This document shows positions 45,036 to 53,209 of a DNA stretch of 64,000 bases, piece by piece; the first letter of the stretch is position 1, and every line of letters begins with the position of its first letter. The notes under the pieces were generated by a model, which was not told the DNA's origin, ran no database searches, and worked only from the letters and a program-made list of their open reading frames with translations. Made by a program: the position numbers and the translations under genes. Origin of the DNA: Sandaracinaceae bacterium (lineage in GTDB: Bacteria; Myxococcota_A; Polyangia; Polyangiales; Sandaracinaceae). The stretch spans positions 85,438 through 149,437 of the forward strand of contig JACKEC010000026.1 of the NCBI GenBank assembly GCA_020633195.1. The letters are read 5' to 3'.

Positions 45036-46271
45036 CTAGAAGCAGAGCGTGGTGCAGTCCGTGCGGCCGGTGCGGAGGCAGCCCTCGCCGCCGGTGGAGG
45101 CGCGGACTCGGGTCCAGGCGCCGCTGCCGATGTCGAGGCTCCACACGTCGTTCAGGTAGCCGCAGTCGGCCTTGCCGCCGAACACGTAGGCGACCGAGCC
45201 GGTCTGCGCGAGCCCGATCGAGTAGCGCCGCTCGGGCGTGCCGTCCTCGACGATCGTGAAGTCGGCGGGGAACTCGCACATGCCCGTCGGCGGGTTGTTG
45301 AACGTGTCGCCGGTGTGGAGCTGCGACCAGGCCCCCGTGGCGATGTCGAGCGCGTACACGTCGTTGCGGTTGCCGAGCTCGGCGTCGTCGTGGCCGAACG
45401 CCATGAGCAGGCGGCCGTTCGCCGGGTCGGCGACGAGCTCGGCGCCGAAGCGGGGCTGCGGGTCGTTGGTCGTGGCGACCGTGCGCCAGGTGTCGGTCGC
45501 GAGGTCGAACCCGTGGACGTCGTTGAAGTACGGCGGGTTGAAGCCGGTGGCGCCGCCGAACACGAACAGCTCGTCCCCGACCTGGGTGCTCGAGTGGTAG
45601 AGGCGGGCGCTCGGCGCGCCGGCCGCGGTGATCTCGCTCCAGGTGTTGGTCGCGAGGTCGAGCGAGTACATCCCGTCCGAGCCGACGAAGCCGCCCGGGT
45701 CGCCGCCGAACACGACGAGCCGGTCGCGGGGCGCGTCGTAGGTCGCGATCGCCTCGGCCACGGGCGCCGGGGCGGTCCCCGTCGTGGCGACCTCGCTCCA
45801 CGTGTCGGTCGCGAGGTCGAACGCCCAGACGGCGTTGGAGTACGCGCTCGAGCTGGAGCGCCCCCCGAACAGCAGCATCCGGTTGCGCATCGTGTCGAGC
45901 ACGGTCGCGTGGCGCACGAGCAGCCCCGGCCCGCCGGTCGCGTTCAGCTGCTCCCAGTTGCCGCAGTCGAAGTGGAACGCCCACAGCTCGTCCACGACCT
46001 CCGAGGGCGGGACCGCGCAGCGCTCCGAGGCGGCGGTGTTGCCGCCGTAGATCACGAGCCGATCGCGCGCCGCGTCGTAGACCATCCCGGTCTCGCTGCG
46101 CGTGACCGGCGCGTTCGACGGCCGGCCGCTGCAGTCGACGGTCGCCGCGTCCGTGCCCATGTCGCCCGCGTCGGTGTCCATGCCCCCGGCGTCCACGTCG
46201 GCGGGGGGCGTCCCGTCACACGCGGTGAGGGCGAGCGAAGCGAAGGCGAGGGCGGCGGTCGTTCGAAGCAT
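45036..46271 (-). CDS. Kelch-repeat lipoprotein
   Basis: 411 residues from the ATG at 46271, preceded by GGAGGCGGG. Lipobox LALTAC and a short Asp/Ala/Gly linker (DVDAGGMDTDAGDMGTD). Five to six kelch motifs follow, each with a GG pair and the DLATDTW element (RDRLVIYGGN, RNRMLLFGGR, RDRLVVFGGD, GDELFVFGGA, SVAYVFGGK). They should close into a beta-propeller on the cell surface. Binding partner unknown. Confidence 0.9.
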   Translation of the reverse strand: MLRTTAALAFASLALTACDGTPPADVDAGGMDTDAGDMGTDAATVDCSGRPSNAPVTRSETGMVYDAARDRLVIYGGNTAASERCAVPPSEVVDELWAFHFDCGNWEQLNATGGPGLLVRHATVLDTMRNRMLLFGGRSSSSAYSNAVWAFDLATDTWSEVATTGTAPAPVAEAIATYDAPRDRLVVFGGDPGGFVGSDGMYSLDLATNTWSEITAAGAPSARLYHSSTQVGDELFVFGGATGFNPPYFNDVHGFDLATDTWRTVATTNDPQPRFGAELVADPANGRLLMAFGHDDAELGNRNDVYALDIATGAWSQLHTGDTFNNPPTGMCEFPADFTIVEDGTPERRYSIGLAQTGSVAYVFGGKADCGYLNDVWSLDIGSGAWTRVRASTGGEGCLRTGRTDCTTLCF

Positions 46272-46331
46272 CCCGCCTCCATACGATCCCCCACGCGATC
46301 CGGCTAGTCGGGGGCGTGCTAGAACGCTTGG

Positions 46332-46832
46332 ATGCGGGCTCGCTTGCTGTTCGCCCTCGCGGTCGCGCTGGTCGGGTGCGACGGAACCTCCGGGGTCGAC
46401 GCCGGCCGCGACGCCGCCGGCGCGATGCCGACGGTCGAGCTCGGCACGGGCACCTCGGGCTTCGAGCCCATCCCCGAGACGGGCGGCACCCTCGAGCTCG
46501 TCGGCGGCCCGCAGGGCGGGTTCCACGTGTTCCTCACCGCCCGCATCCACGACCTCGGCGTCGACGGAATGCTCATCACCTACTCCGCGATCGACACCGC
46601 GACGACCGAGCCGGTGGGCACGCCGGCGAGCTTCCTGGTGGACGCGTCGCGCCTCGCTCGCGACGGCGACGGGTGGGTCCGCGCCGGCGACTTCCTGATC
46701 CTCCACAACTCGTCGCCGGACCCGGTGCGCGGCCTCACGCTCGAGGTGCGCGTCCGCTGCGAGGAAGCCGGCGGCGGGCTCTCCGCCGAGGACACCCGCG
46801 TCGTCACCATCGTCGATGAAGTCGGCGGGTGA
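46332..46832 (+). CDS. Small lipoprotein of unknown function
   Basis: 166 residues. Lipobox VALVGC is followed by a short DAGRDAAG linker and a single beta-sandwich-like domain (TLELVGGPQGGFHVFLTARI, LTLEVRVRCEEAG). No catalytic motif. It is divergent from the kelch lipoprotein. Confidence 0.75.
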   Translation: MRARLLFALAVALVGCDGTSGVDAGRDAAGAMPTVELGTGTSGFEPIPETGGTLELVGGPQGGFHVFLTARIHDLGVDGMLITYSAIDTATTEPVGTPASFLVDASRLARDGDGWVRAGDFLILHNSSPDPVRGLTLEVRVRCEEAGGGLSAEDTRVVTIVDEVGG

Positions 46833-46875
46833 TCGCCCGCCGGCGAGGCGCGCGCAGTCATTCTTGCGGAGGCTG

Positions 46876-48330
46876 CTAGCTCGCCGACCGGTCGGGGTCG
46901 CCCGCGCGGAGCTTCGTCGCGAGGTCCGGGCCGCCCTCGGCGAGCAGGCGCCCCGCCTTGCCCGCGAGGTGCTGGAGCCGATCGATGAATCGGTGGTCGT
47001 GCTCGGGCGTCTCGAGGTGCGCGATCTCGTGGAGCACGACCCCCAGCGTCATCGGATCGAGGATGTCGTCGTAGCGCAGCGGGCCGCGCACGTTGAAGGC
47101 GATCTCGCGTCGATCCACGTCGGTGACGGCGTCCTCGAGCAGCCCCGCGTCGCTCGGGTCCCGCGCGAAGAAGCGGACCCGCACCACGCGCCCCGCGACG
47201 GCGCGCGCGAGCCAGCGCACCGCGTCCGCGAAGCGCCGCTGCGTGTCGTCCGGCTCGACGTCCTCGCCGCCGAACTCGCGGCTGCGCCGGCGGACGTAGT
47301 CGTCGGAGGTCTCGAGCACGCGCGCGAGCGAGACGTACGCGCCGTGCGAGATGCCGGCCGCGTCGATGATGTGCGCGCCGAGCTGCCGCGCGCGATCGTT
47401 CGCGCGGCTCGTGCCACCGAGCACCGAGCCCTTGGGGAAGACCCGCGACACGTAGGCGTCGAGCAGCGAGGAGCTGAGGGGCCACGCCGCGATCACGTCG
47501 TGGACCCAGTCGCCGCGCAGATCGCTGCGGTCGAGGTAGCTGTGGATCATCGCCTCGAGCAGGGCCGCCTTGACCGCGAGCTTGTAGCGCTCGGGCACCG
47601 AGTCGCGCCCCTCTTTGAGCGGCACGCGCTGCGCGACGTCGACGTGCCAAGGCACGTTCCACGCCTCGACGGGCAGGCCCATCTCGAACAGGTGCGGCTG
47701 CTCCCCGCGGCGCGGCGCGTACACGCTGAGCGTCGTCTGCCCGAGGGCCGCGCGCTCGACTCCGTCCACGACGATGACGGTCTCGAGGGCGCAGCCGCTG
47801 AGCGACAGCAGCGACTTGGGCCGCCGCCCCGTCCGCCCGTCGAGGACGAGCTTGGTGCCCTTGGGCGGGATGCACAGCGCGAGCAGCCCGCGCGCGTCGG
47901 CGAGCTCGCGCTCCTCGAACGTCCGCTCGAGGACCAGGCGGGTGCCCTGCTCGCGATCGTTGGCCTCGGAGCTCCGACCGGACTCGTCGAAGCGCACCGT
48001 GCGCCCGACGGTCTCCACCCGCGCGCGCTCCATGCAGGCGATGAGCTCCTTGAGCCCGCGACCCATGCGCCCGCGGCGGGTCGGGTCGTCGGGCTTGTCG
48101 CTCAGGAAGATCGTGTAGACGAGGCGCTCGTCGCCGATCCCGGACTCGGCGTCGTCCTCCACGACCACGCGGTCGGACCCGAGCTCGACGGTGACGAGCC
48201 CGGCGCTCTCGTCGAACGCGTTCTGGAGCGCCTCGAGGACCAGCCGGCCGAGCGGCCTCGCCGCGCTCAGCCGGCGCCAGCCGTCGTCGGCGACCTCGAA
48301 CCATTGGTTTCGCGGCTCGGCGTCCTCCAC
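46876..48330 (-). CDS. GHKL ATPase domain fused to HExxH metallopeptidase-like domain
   Basis: 484 residues from a GTG at 48330. The N-terminal part has the Bergerat ATP site: N-box LEALQNAFDES (32-42), G1 box DDAESGIG (59-66), G2 box GRMGRGLKEL (87-96) and a later Thr in GTRLVLER. The central 250 residues are unassigned. Near the C-terminus, HEIAHLETPEH (434-444) fits the zinc motif HExxHxxxxxH, with DHRFIDRL after it. GHKL ATPases drive conformational change in Hsp90, MutL, topoisomerase VI and MORC proteins; a fusion to a metallopeptidase is unusual. There is no signal peptide, so it should be cytoplasmic. No phage or restriction genes flank it. Confidence 0.78.
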   Translation of the reverse strand: MEDAEPRNQWFEVADDGWRRLSAARPLGRLVLEALQNAFDESAGLVTVELGSDRVVVEDDAESGIGDERLVYTIFLSDKPDDPTRRGRMGRGLKELIACMERARVETVGRTVRFDESGRSSEANDREQGTRLVLERTFEERELADARGLLALCIPPKGTKLVLDGRTGRRPKSLLSLSGCALETVIVVDGVERAALGQTTLSVYAPRRGEQPHLFEMGLPVEAWNVPWHVDVAQRVPLKEGRDSVPERYKLAVKAALLEAMIHSYLDRSDLRGDWVHDVIAAWPLSSSLLDAYVSRVFPKGSVLGGTSRANDRARQLGAHIIDAAGISHGAYVSLARVLETSDDYVRRRSREFGGEDVEPDDTQRRFADAVRWLARAVAGRVVRVRFFARDPSDAGLLEDAVTDVDRREIAFNVRGPLRYDDILDPMTLGVVLHEIAHLETPEHDHRFIDRLQHLAGKAGRLLAEGGPDLATKLRAGDPDRSAS

Positions 48331-48339
48331 TCGTCCTCG

Positions 48340-48345
48340 AGTATA
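48340..48345 (-). promoter_or_regulatory. -10 element of a probable near-leaderless promoter
   Basis: On the minus strand TATACT (48345-48340) matches a -10 hexamer in 5 of 6 positions, and CCGACA 16 nt further upstream matches TTGACA in 4 of 6. Transcription would start about 7 nt downstream, within a few nt of the GTG at 48330, so the mRNA would have almost no leader. No later in-frame start fits the N-box better. Confidence 0.5.
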
Positions 48346-48428
48346 AAGCGGTCTGGCGGGATGTCGGATGGTTGCGCTCCGACTCCACCTCCGGTGACAA
48401 TGGCGGGCCACCCTGGTGGGGAGCGTTG

Positions 48429-48992
48429 ATGGCGACAGAGAAGGACCAGATCGTCTGCCACGTCTGCGGGTTCAAGAACGACCCGAAGTCGGAGCGGTGC
48501 GTGTCCTGTGGGGCCAAGCTCGAGGAGCTGTCGGGCGCGTACTCGGCGGAAGAGGAGCTGCGCAAGAAGTCCCAGCAGGAGGGCTTCGACATCAAGTGGG
48601 CGGCGATCGCGTTCGTCATCCACCTCGCGCTCCAGGCGACGGTCCTCGTCGCGCTGCCGATGGCCATCGACGCCTACGATCCGCAGGGCTTCTCCGCGTT
48701 GATGGTGTCGATCGCGGTGTGGCTGTTCGGCGGGATCATCGTCGGCTGGCTCTCGCCCGGGAAGACCTTCCTCGAGCCGGCCGCGGGCGCGCTCGTCGCC
48801 GTCGTCCCCACCGTCTGGTACCTGGTGCAGAACACGCCAGCCGCCCCCGAGCACCTCGGAGGCGGCTTTCAGCTCACGATGCCGGCCTACGTCATCGGCG
48901 GGCTGCTGGGCGGGATGGTCTCGCTCTTCGGCGCCTTCCTCGGCGAGAAGCTCCAGGACCTCACCCGCGGTCGCGCGCCCAAGAAGCGCTGA
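48429..48992 (+). CDS. Zinc-ribbon membrane protein
   Basis: 187 residues. The N-terminus has a zinc ribbon (VCHVCGFKNDPKSERCVSCGAKL, Cys pairs at 10/13 and 24/27). Four hydrophobic segments follow from residue 57 (AAIAFVIHLALQATVLVALPM, LMVSIAVWLFGGIIVGWL, PAAGALVAVVPTVWYLV, AYVIGGLLGGMVSLFGAFLG). The ribbon should be cytoplasmic. No known family. GGGGAG lies upstream of the ATG. Confidence 0.82.
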   Translation: MATEKDQIVCHVCGFKNDPKSERCVSCGAKLEELSGAYSAEEELRKKSQQEGFDIKWAAIAFVIHLALQATVLVALPMAIDAYDPQGFSALMVSIAVWLFGGIIVGWLSPGKTFLEPAAGALVAVVPTVWYLVQNTPAAPEHLGGGFQLTMPAYVIGGLLGGMVSLFGAFLGEKLQDLTRGRAPKKR

Positions 48993-49001
48993 GGCGCTCG
49001 A

Positions 49002-49793
49002 TCACTCCGCGCGGGCGCCGGTGAAGCCGGTGCGGAAGGTGATGCTCGCGCCGAGCACGAGCGCCTCGAGCTCGCCGTCCATGTCGGGGTCGCCGGCCCA
49101 CAGGCAGCCGCCGCCGTAGCCGACGACGACCTCGCCGTTCTGGAACTGCGACGCGGTCCAGTCCGGCGTCTGGGCCTCGCCGACGCTCTCGATGTCCGCG
49201 TGCGCCGCGCTGACGCCGAGCAGCACGCAGTTCACCCCGTTGGTCGCGATGCCCGCGCCGAGGAGCAGGTCGAAGCGGCTGCCCGGCTCGTTGATCACGC
49301 CGAAGCGGTCGTGCTGGACGGTCGTGATCTCGCCGTCGCACACGTCCTCGCAGTCGGGGTTGAGGGTCCCCGCGCCGCACTCGTTCTCCGCCGGCGCCAC
49401 CGTCTCGCCCATGCAGACCTGCTCGGGGATCTGCACCCACATGCGGTGGGGGTAGGTCGGGTCGCGCTGCTCGACGCTCACCTCACCCGGCCACGCCTCG
49501 GACGGGCACACGATCTCGGGCCGCGAGCAGTCGAGGGTGAACGGGATCGTGACGCCGCCGTGGACGATCTCGACCGTGCCGCCCTCCGCGGGCAGCGTCG
49601 CGTCGTACGTCGAGCCGCCGATGTTGACGGTGACCTCGAGCGAGTCGTCGTACGTGATCGCCCAGCGTCCATCGACGTCCGGCGCCGGCGTGGTGCTCGA
49701 CACGGCCCCACAGCCACCGCGGGCTCCCATCGACATCGGCGCGCCCGCCAGCAGCACCACGATCCACGCACTCTTGGAAAAGCTCTTACGCAT
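49002..49793 (-). CDS. Exported protein of unknown function
   Basis: 263 residues from the ATG at 49793, which has GGAGG at a 5-nt spacing; a GTG at 49799 is less likely. The signal peptide (SAWIVVLLAGAPMSMGA) ends close to a Cys (ARGGC) that could be a weak lipobox. The domain is beta-rich, with several Cys pairs (FTLDCSRPEIVCPSEAW, NECGAGTLNPDCEDVCDGE). No family is recognised. Confidence 0.75.
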   Translation of the reverse strand: MRKSFSKSAWIVVLLAGAPMSMGARGGCGAVSSTTPAPDVDGRWAITYDDSLEVTVNIGGSTYDATLPAEGGTVEIVHGGVTIPFTLDCSRPEIVCPSEAWPGEVSVEQRDPTYPHRMWVQIPEQVCMGETVAPAENECGAGTLNPDCEDVCDGEITTVQHDRFGVINEPGSRFDLLLGAGIATNGVNCVLLGVSAAHADIESVGEAQTPDWTASQFQNGEVVVGYGGGCLWAGDPDMDGELEALVLGASITFRTGFTGARAE

Positions 49794-49912
49794 CACCACC
49801 TCCTGATGCCTCGACCTCGATCACGAGGCGTGCCAGCCGAGTCGGTTAGAGATATCACTATCTCGGTCAGTGGGGAAGGTGTGAACTCCGCGTCGTGGGC
49901 CGTGAAGCGGCG

Positions 49913-50593
49913 TCACAGGCGCAAACGGAGCGCGATCGCCGGGGTGAGCACGAGCCCGTTCGTCTCGATGGAGATATCTGAAACGGTCCCCGTCCAGAGC
50001 TCGTGGTCGATCCCGAGCTCGATCAGGACGAGGAAGCGGCGGAAGCCGACGCCCATCCCCACGACCCCGCCGGTGCGGACGCCCGTCATCGAGATGCCCA
50101 CGCCCTGCGCGCTGCCGCCGAGGTACTCGAGGGCGACCCGCGCGCCGATCCACACCTCGTAGAGGCTGGTCACGTCGATCGCGAGGGTGATCGGCACGGT
50201 GCCCCCGGCCCGCAGCAGCTCGCCGCCCTCGTGCCCGAGGCCCACGTGCGGAGCGATGCCGCCGACGAGCCGGACCAGCCCATGACCGATCTGCCCGCGC
50301 AGCATCACCCGCGCGGCGGTGCCGCTCGCCTCGACGCCGAGGTCGATGTCGTCGCCGAGGCCGTGTCGGACCACGGCGGCGGGGCTCACCCCGCCGGGCG
50401 CGACATCGACGAGGGCGGGCGCGTTGGCGAGGTCGCCCACGGGGACCCGCATCGCGGCGCCGACCATCGTGTCGGTCCGACCGCGGGGCACGGTGCGACC
50501 GCCCGCGAAGCTGGGGAACGCGGGCGCGCAGCCGACGACCGAGGCGGCGATCAGGAGCGCGAGGGCGGAGCTAGCTGCGAAAACGCGAGGGAT
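49913..50593 (-). CDS. Lipoprotein, probable outer-membrane beta-structure, with uncertain start codon
   Basis: About 226 residues. The reading frame clearly contains a lipoprotein signal (RVFAASSALALLIAASVVGC) followed by beta-rich sequence (GLVRLVGGIAPHVGLGHEGG, VWIGARVALEYLGGSAQGV, FLVLIELGIDHELWTG). No ATG, GTG or TTG lies in frame between the signal and position 50755, where a GTG would prepend 55 basic residues encoded inside the ferredoxin gene. An ATC at 50593 would give the best signal peptide, and I use it here provisionally. It overlaps the ferredoxin 3' end by 23 nt, so coupled initiation is possible. Confidence 0.65.
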   Translation of the reverse strand: MPRVFAASSALALLIAASVVGCAPAFPSFAGGRTVPRGRTDTMVGAAMRVPVGDLANAPALVDVAPGGVSPAAVVRHGLGDDIDLGVEASGTAARVMLRGQIGHGLVRLVGGIAPHVGLGHEGGELLRAGGTVPITLAIDVTSLYEVWIGARVALEYLGGSAQGVGISMTGVRTGGVVGMGVGFRRFLVLIELGIDHELWTGTVSDISIETNGLVLTPAIALRLRL

Positions 50594-50876
50594 AGTCGCC
50601 CGAGTCGACGCGCGACTTGAGCTCCCCGTCGTCCGGGTGCAGCGCGATCGCCTTCTTGGCGAGGTCGGCCTCTTCCTCGCGGTGCTCGGGGTTCGGCAGA
50701 CAGCACTCGACGGGACACACGGCCTGACACGCCTCGTGGTCGTAGAACCCGACACACTCGGTGCAGAGGACGGGGTCGATCACGTAGATCTCCTCGCCCT
50801 CGGTGATCGCCTGGTTCGGGCACTCGGGCTCGCAGGCGCCGCAGTTGATGCAATCGTCGGTGATGTAGGTCGACAT
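50571..50876 (-). CDS. YfhL family 2[4Fe-4S] dicluster ferredoxin
   Basis: 101 residues. The first cluster motif is CINCGACEPECP (Cys9, 12, 15, 19). The second region CTECVGFYDHEACQAVCPVECC (from Cys38) has the insertion between its second and third Cys that marks the YfhL/Allochromatium-type ferredoxins. It carries low-potential electrons in the cytoplasm, as single-electron donor for redox enzymes such as radical SAM proteins. RimO, a radical SAM enzyme, is encoded 900 nt upstream, but there is no evidence that the two work together. Confidence 0.94.
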   Translation of the reverse strand: MSTYITDDCINCGACEPECPNQAITEGEEIYVIDPVLCTECVGFYDHEACQAVCPVECCLPNPEHREEEADLAKKAIALHPDDGELKSRVDSGDYPSRFRS

Positions 50877-50944
50877 CTTCTTCCCAGCCGTGGAAGGCGG
50901 TGCCGACTATAGGGCGACGACCGCGTCGATGCCACCAGACAAAG

Positions 50945-50977
50945 GGCGGCCCCGACGCGCGCTGCGCCGGGGCCGCC
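50945..50977 (-). terminator. Hairpin terminator downstream of the coiled-coil gene
   Basis: A perfect 10-bp stem (50945-50954 with 50968-50977) with a 13-nt loop, followed on the minus strand by CTTTGTCT. It lies 23 nt after the stop at 51000 and upstream of the ferredoxin, separating the two units. Confidence 0.7.
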
Positions 50978-50999
50978 GAGGGGACGAAGAGGGCGAGGA

Positions 51000-51671
51000 T
51001 CACTCCGGGATGAGGCCGTCGCCGGTGCCGAAGTCGAGCTGCGACGCGAGGTCCTGATGCGCGTCGTGACGGGGCGGGCGCGGGGGGCGGGGCCGACCCG
51101 GGCGGCTCGGTGCGGCGACGGGCGCCTCGGGCACGACCTCGGCGACCACCTCGGCCACCGGCGGCTCGTCGACGATGGCGTCGACCGGGGCGACGGGCGC
51201 CGTCTCGACCGGGGCGACGACGGTCACCGCGGGGGCGACGGGGACCTCTTGGTGCGGCCAGGCGACGAAGGTCGCGGTGATCGCCGCGATCAGGCTCAGC
51301 GCCGCCATCGCGCCGGCGATCCACGAGCCGCGGTTCGACCGCGGCGCCTCGTTGCGGGTCGCCATCTCGAGGAGCTGCAGGCGGGTCTGCTCCCGCGCCG
51401 CCCGGACCTGCTCGAGCTCGTCCTTGAGCGTCGCGATGCGGGTCTCGACGAGCGCTCGGTTCGCCTCGAGCTCGGCGTCGGCTTGGCGGCGCTCTTCCTC
51501 GCGCGCCGCCCGGATCGCGGCCTCGCGCTCGGCCCGCTCGCGGACCTCGCGGGCGGCCGCCTCGGCGACCGCGCGCTCCTTGGCGGCTGCCTCGTCGACG
51601 CGGCGCTGAGCCTCCATCTCGAAGAGATCGTTGAGGTTCATCAGCACGCTGCTCTCGGTCTTCGTTCCCAT
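51000..51671 (-). CDS. Coiled-coil single-pass membrane protein
   Basis: 223 residues; GGAGG precedes the ATG. Residues 15-105 form a Glu/Arg/Ala-rich coiled coil (RRVDEAAAKERAVAEAAARE). One membrane helix lies at about 118-138 (SWIAGAMAALSLIAAITATF). A Val/Pro/Ala-rich extension and a basic RPGRPRPPRPPR stretch follow on the other side. The topology suggests a cytoplasmic coil and a periplasmic Pro-rich arm. No family is recognised. The 109-nt region upstream contains an imperfect CCGCG-TTA-CGCGG hairpin. Confidence 0.75.
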   Translation of the reverse strand: MGTKTESSVLMNLNDLFEMEAQRRVDEAAAKERAVAEAAAREVRERAEREAAIRAAREEERRQADAELEANRALVETRIATLKDELEQVRAAREQTRLQLLEMATRNEAPRSNRGSWIAGAMAALSLIAAITATFVAWPHQEVPVAPAVTVVAPVETAPVAPVDAIVDEPPVAEVVAEVVPEAPVAAPSRPGRPRPPRPPRHDAHQDLASQLDFGTGDGLIPE

Positions 51672-51780
51672 CGTCGCCTCCGCAGCGATGGGTTTGCAGC
51701 CGGCGTGCCGACGTATTCAGCGAATAAACTACGCAGAAATGCCCGCGTAACGCGGTATCTCGGCTACTTCTGGTAGTAGC

Positions 51781-53178
51781 TCAAACTACCGGGAGTCGAA
51801 CGCGCGCGGCGGGCCGCGGATCGGCGCCGGGCGGCGGCTCGGGCAGCGTGCCGTCGGCCTCGTAGAGATCGGCGACGAGGTCGTAGTCGGCGGCCTGCGT
51901 GACGAAGGCCTTCCGGAGCTCGCCGGGCCGGGCGGTGCCGTTCGCGAGGAACACGTGCCCGTCGATCTCGGGGGCCTGGCCCCACCAGCGGCCCTGCAGG
52001 AGCAGGTCGCTCTCGTCGCTGATGCCCTCGACGAGCACCTCGATCGTCTGACCGAGCATGCCCTCGAGGCGCTCTCGGCTGATCGGGCGCTGCGCGGCCA
52101 TCAGGCGCCGGTGGCGCGACGCGATCACGCGCGCCGCGACCTCGCCCTCCATCGCGCCGCTCGCGGTGCCCTCCTCCTGCGAGTAGCGGAAGACGCCGAC
52201 CCGATCGAAGCGGGCCCAGCGCACGAAGTCGAGCAGCTCCTCGAAGTCGGCCTCGGTCTCGCCGGGGTGGCCGACGATGAACGCCGTCCGGAAGACGAGG
52301 TCCGAGACGCGCGAGCGCAGGCGCTCCACCACGCGCCGGAGTCGGTCCCCGCCGTGTCCGCGCTTCATCCGGCGCAGCATCGCGTCGCTCGCGTGCTGCA
52401 GCGGCATGTCCACGTAGGGGAGGACGCGCGGGTGGTCGGCGATCAGGTCGATCAGGCCGTCCTTCAGCGTCTCCGGGTACAGATAGAAGATCCGCACCCA
52501 GTGGAGGCCGTCGACGTCGGCGACCGCCGCGACGAGCTTCTCGAGGCTCGTCCCGTCGCCGAGGTCGCGCCCGTAGGCCACGGTGTCCTGGGAGATCAGG
52601 TTGATCTCCACCGCGCCGAGCTCGACGAGCCGGCGCACCTCCTCGACCACGTCGGCGATCGACCGCGAGCGCTGCTTGCCGCGGAAGCTCGGGATGGTGC
52701 AGAAGGCGCAAGACCGATTGCACCCTTCGGCGATCTTCACGTAGGCGCTGTGCGAGCCCTGGCTGAGGCGCCGCGGGTCGGTCGCGCGCAACGTGTAGTC
52801 GGCGGGGTTCCCGACGAGCATCCGCGGCGCCTCGCGGCCGAGGACCTCGCCGAGCTTGAGCATGTCGCTCGAGCCGAGGAAGTGGTCGACCTCGGGCATC
52901 TCGCTCGCGAGCTGCTCCGGGTAGCGCTGCGAGAGGCAGCCGGCGACGACGAGCTTCTCGCACGAGCCGGACTCGCGCAGCGCGCCCATCTCGAGGATCG
53001 TGTTGACCGACTCCTCTTTGGCGGCGTCGATGAAGCCGCACGTGTTGACCACGATGACCTGCGCGTCCTCGGGTCGGTCCACGAGCGCGTAGCCGCTCTG
53101 GTCCGAGACCCCGAGCATCACCTCGGTGTCGACCCGGTTCTTGGGACACCCCAGCGAGATGAAGTGGATCGTCTTCAC
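51781..53178 (-). CDS. rimO: Ribosomal protein S12 methylthiotransferase RimO
   Basis: 465 residues, GTG start. The N-terminal MTTase domain has the three Cys of the auxiliary cluster (SLGCPKNR, VVNTCGF, VAGCLSQRY). The radical SAM motif CNRSCAFC lies in KIAEGCNRSCAFCTIPSFRG near residue 150. A C-terminal TRAM-like domain follows. RimO adds a methylthio group to Asp89 of S12 using two [4Fe-4S] clusters. The absence of a MiaB-type tRNA signature and the family wording GCPKNRVDTE favour RimO. Confidence 0.95.
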   Translation of the reverse strand: MKTIHFISLGCPKNRVDTEVMLGVSDQSGYALVDRPEDAQVIVVNTCGFIDAAKEESVNTILEMGALRESGSCEKLVVAGCLSQRYPEQLASEMPEVDHFLGSSDMLKLGEVLGREAPRMLVGNPADYTLRATDPRRLSQGSHSAYVKIAEGCNRSCAFCTIPSFRGKQRSRSIADVVEEVRRLVELGAVEINLISQDTVAYGRDLGDGTSLEKLVAAVADVDGLHWVRIFYLYPETLKDGLIDLIADHPRVLPYVDMPLQHASDAMLRRMKRGHGGDRLRRVVERLRSRVSDLVFRTAFIVGHPGETEADFEELLDFVRWARFDRVGVFRYSQEEGTASGAMEGEVAARVIASRHRRLMAAQRPISRERLEGMLGQTIEVLVEGISDESDLLLQGRWWGQAPEIDGHVFLANGTARPGELRKAFVTQAADYDLVADLYEADGTLPEPPPGADPRPAARVRLPVV

Positions 53179-53209
53179 CGCCGGAGGTTGGAAGCAAACC
53201 CGCCGGCGT

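Noticed and set aside
46876..48330. Prophage or defence-island origin of the GHKL-metallopeptidase gene
   Set aside because: Neighbours are ordinary surface and membrane genes and base composition is like the surroundings.
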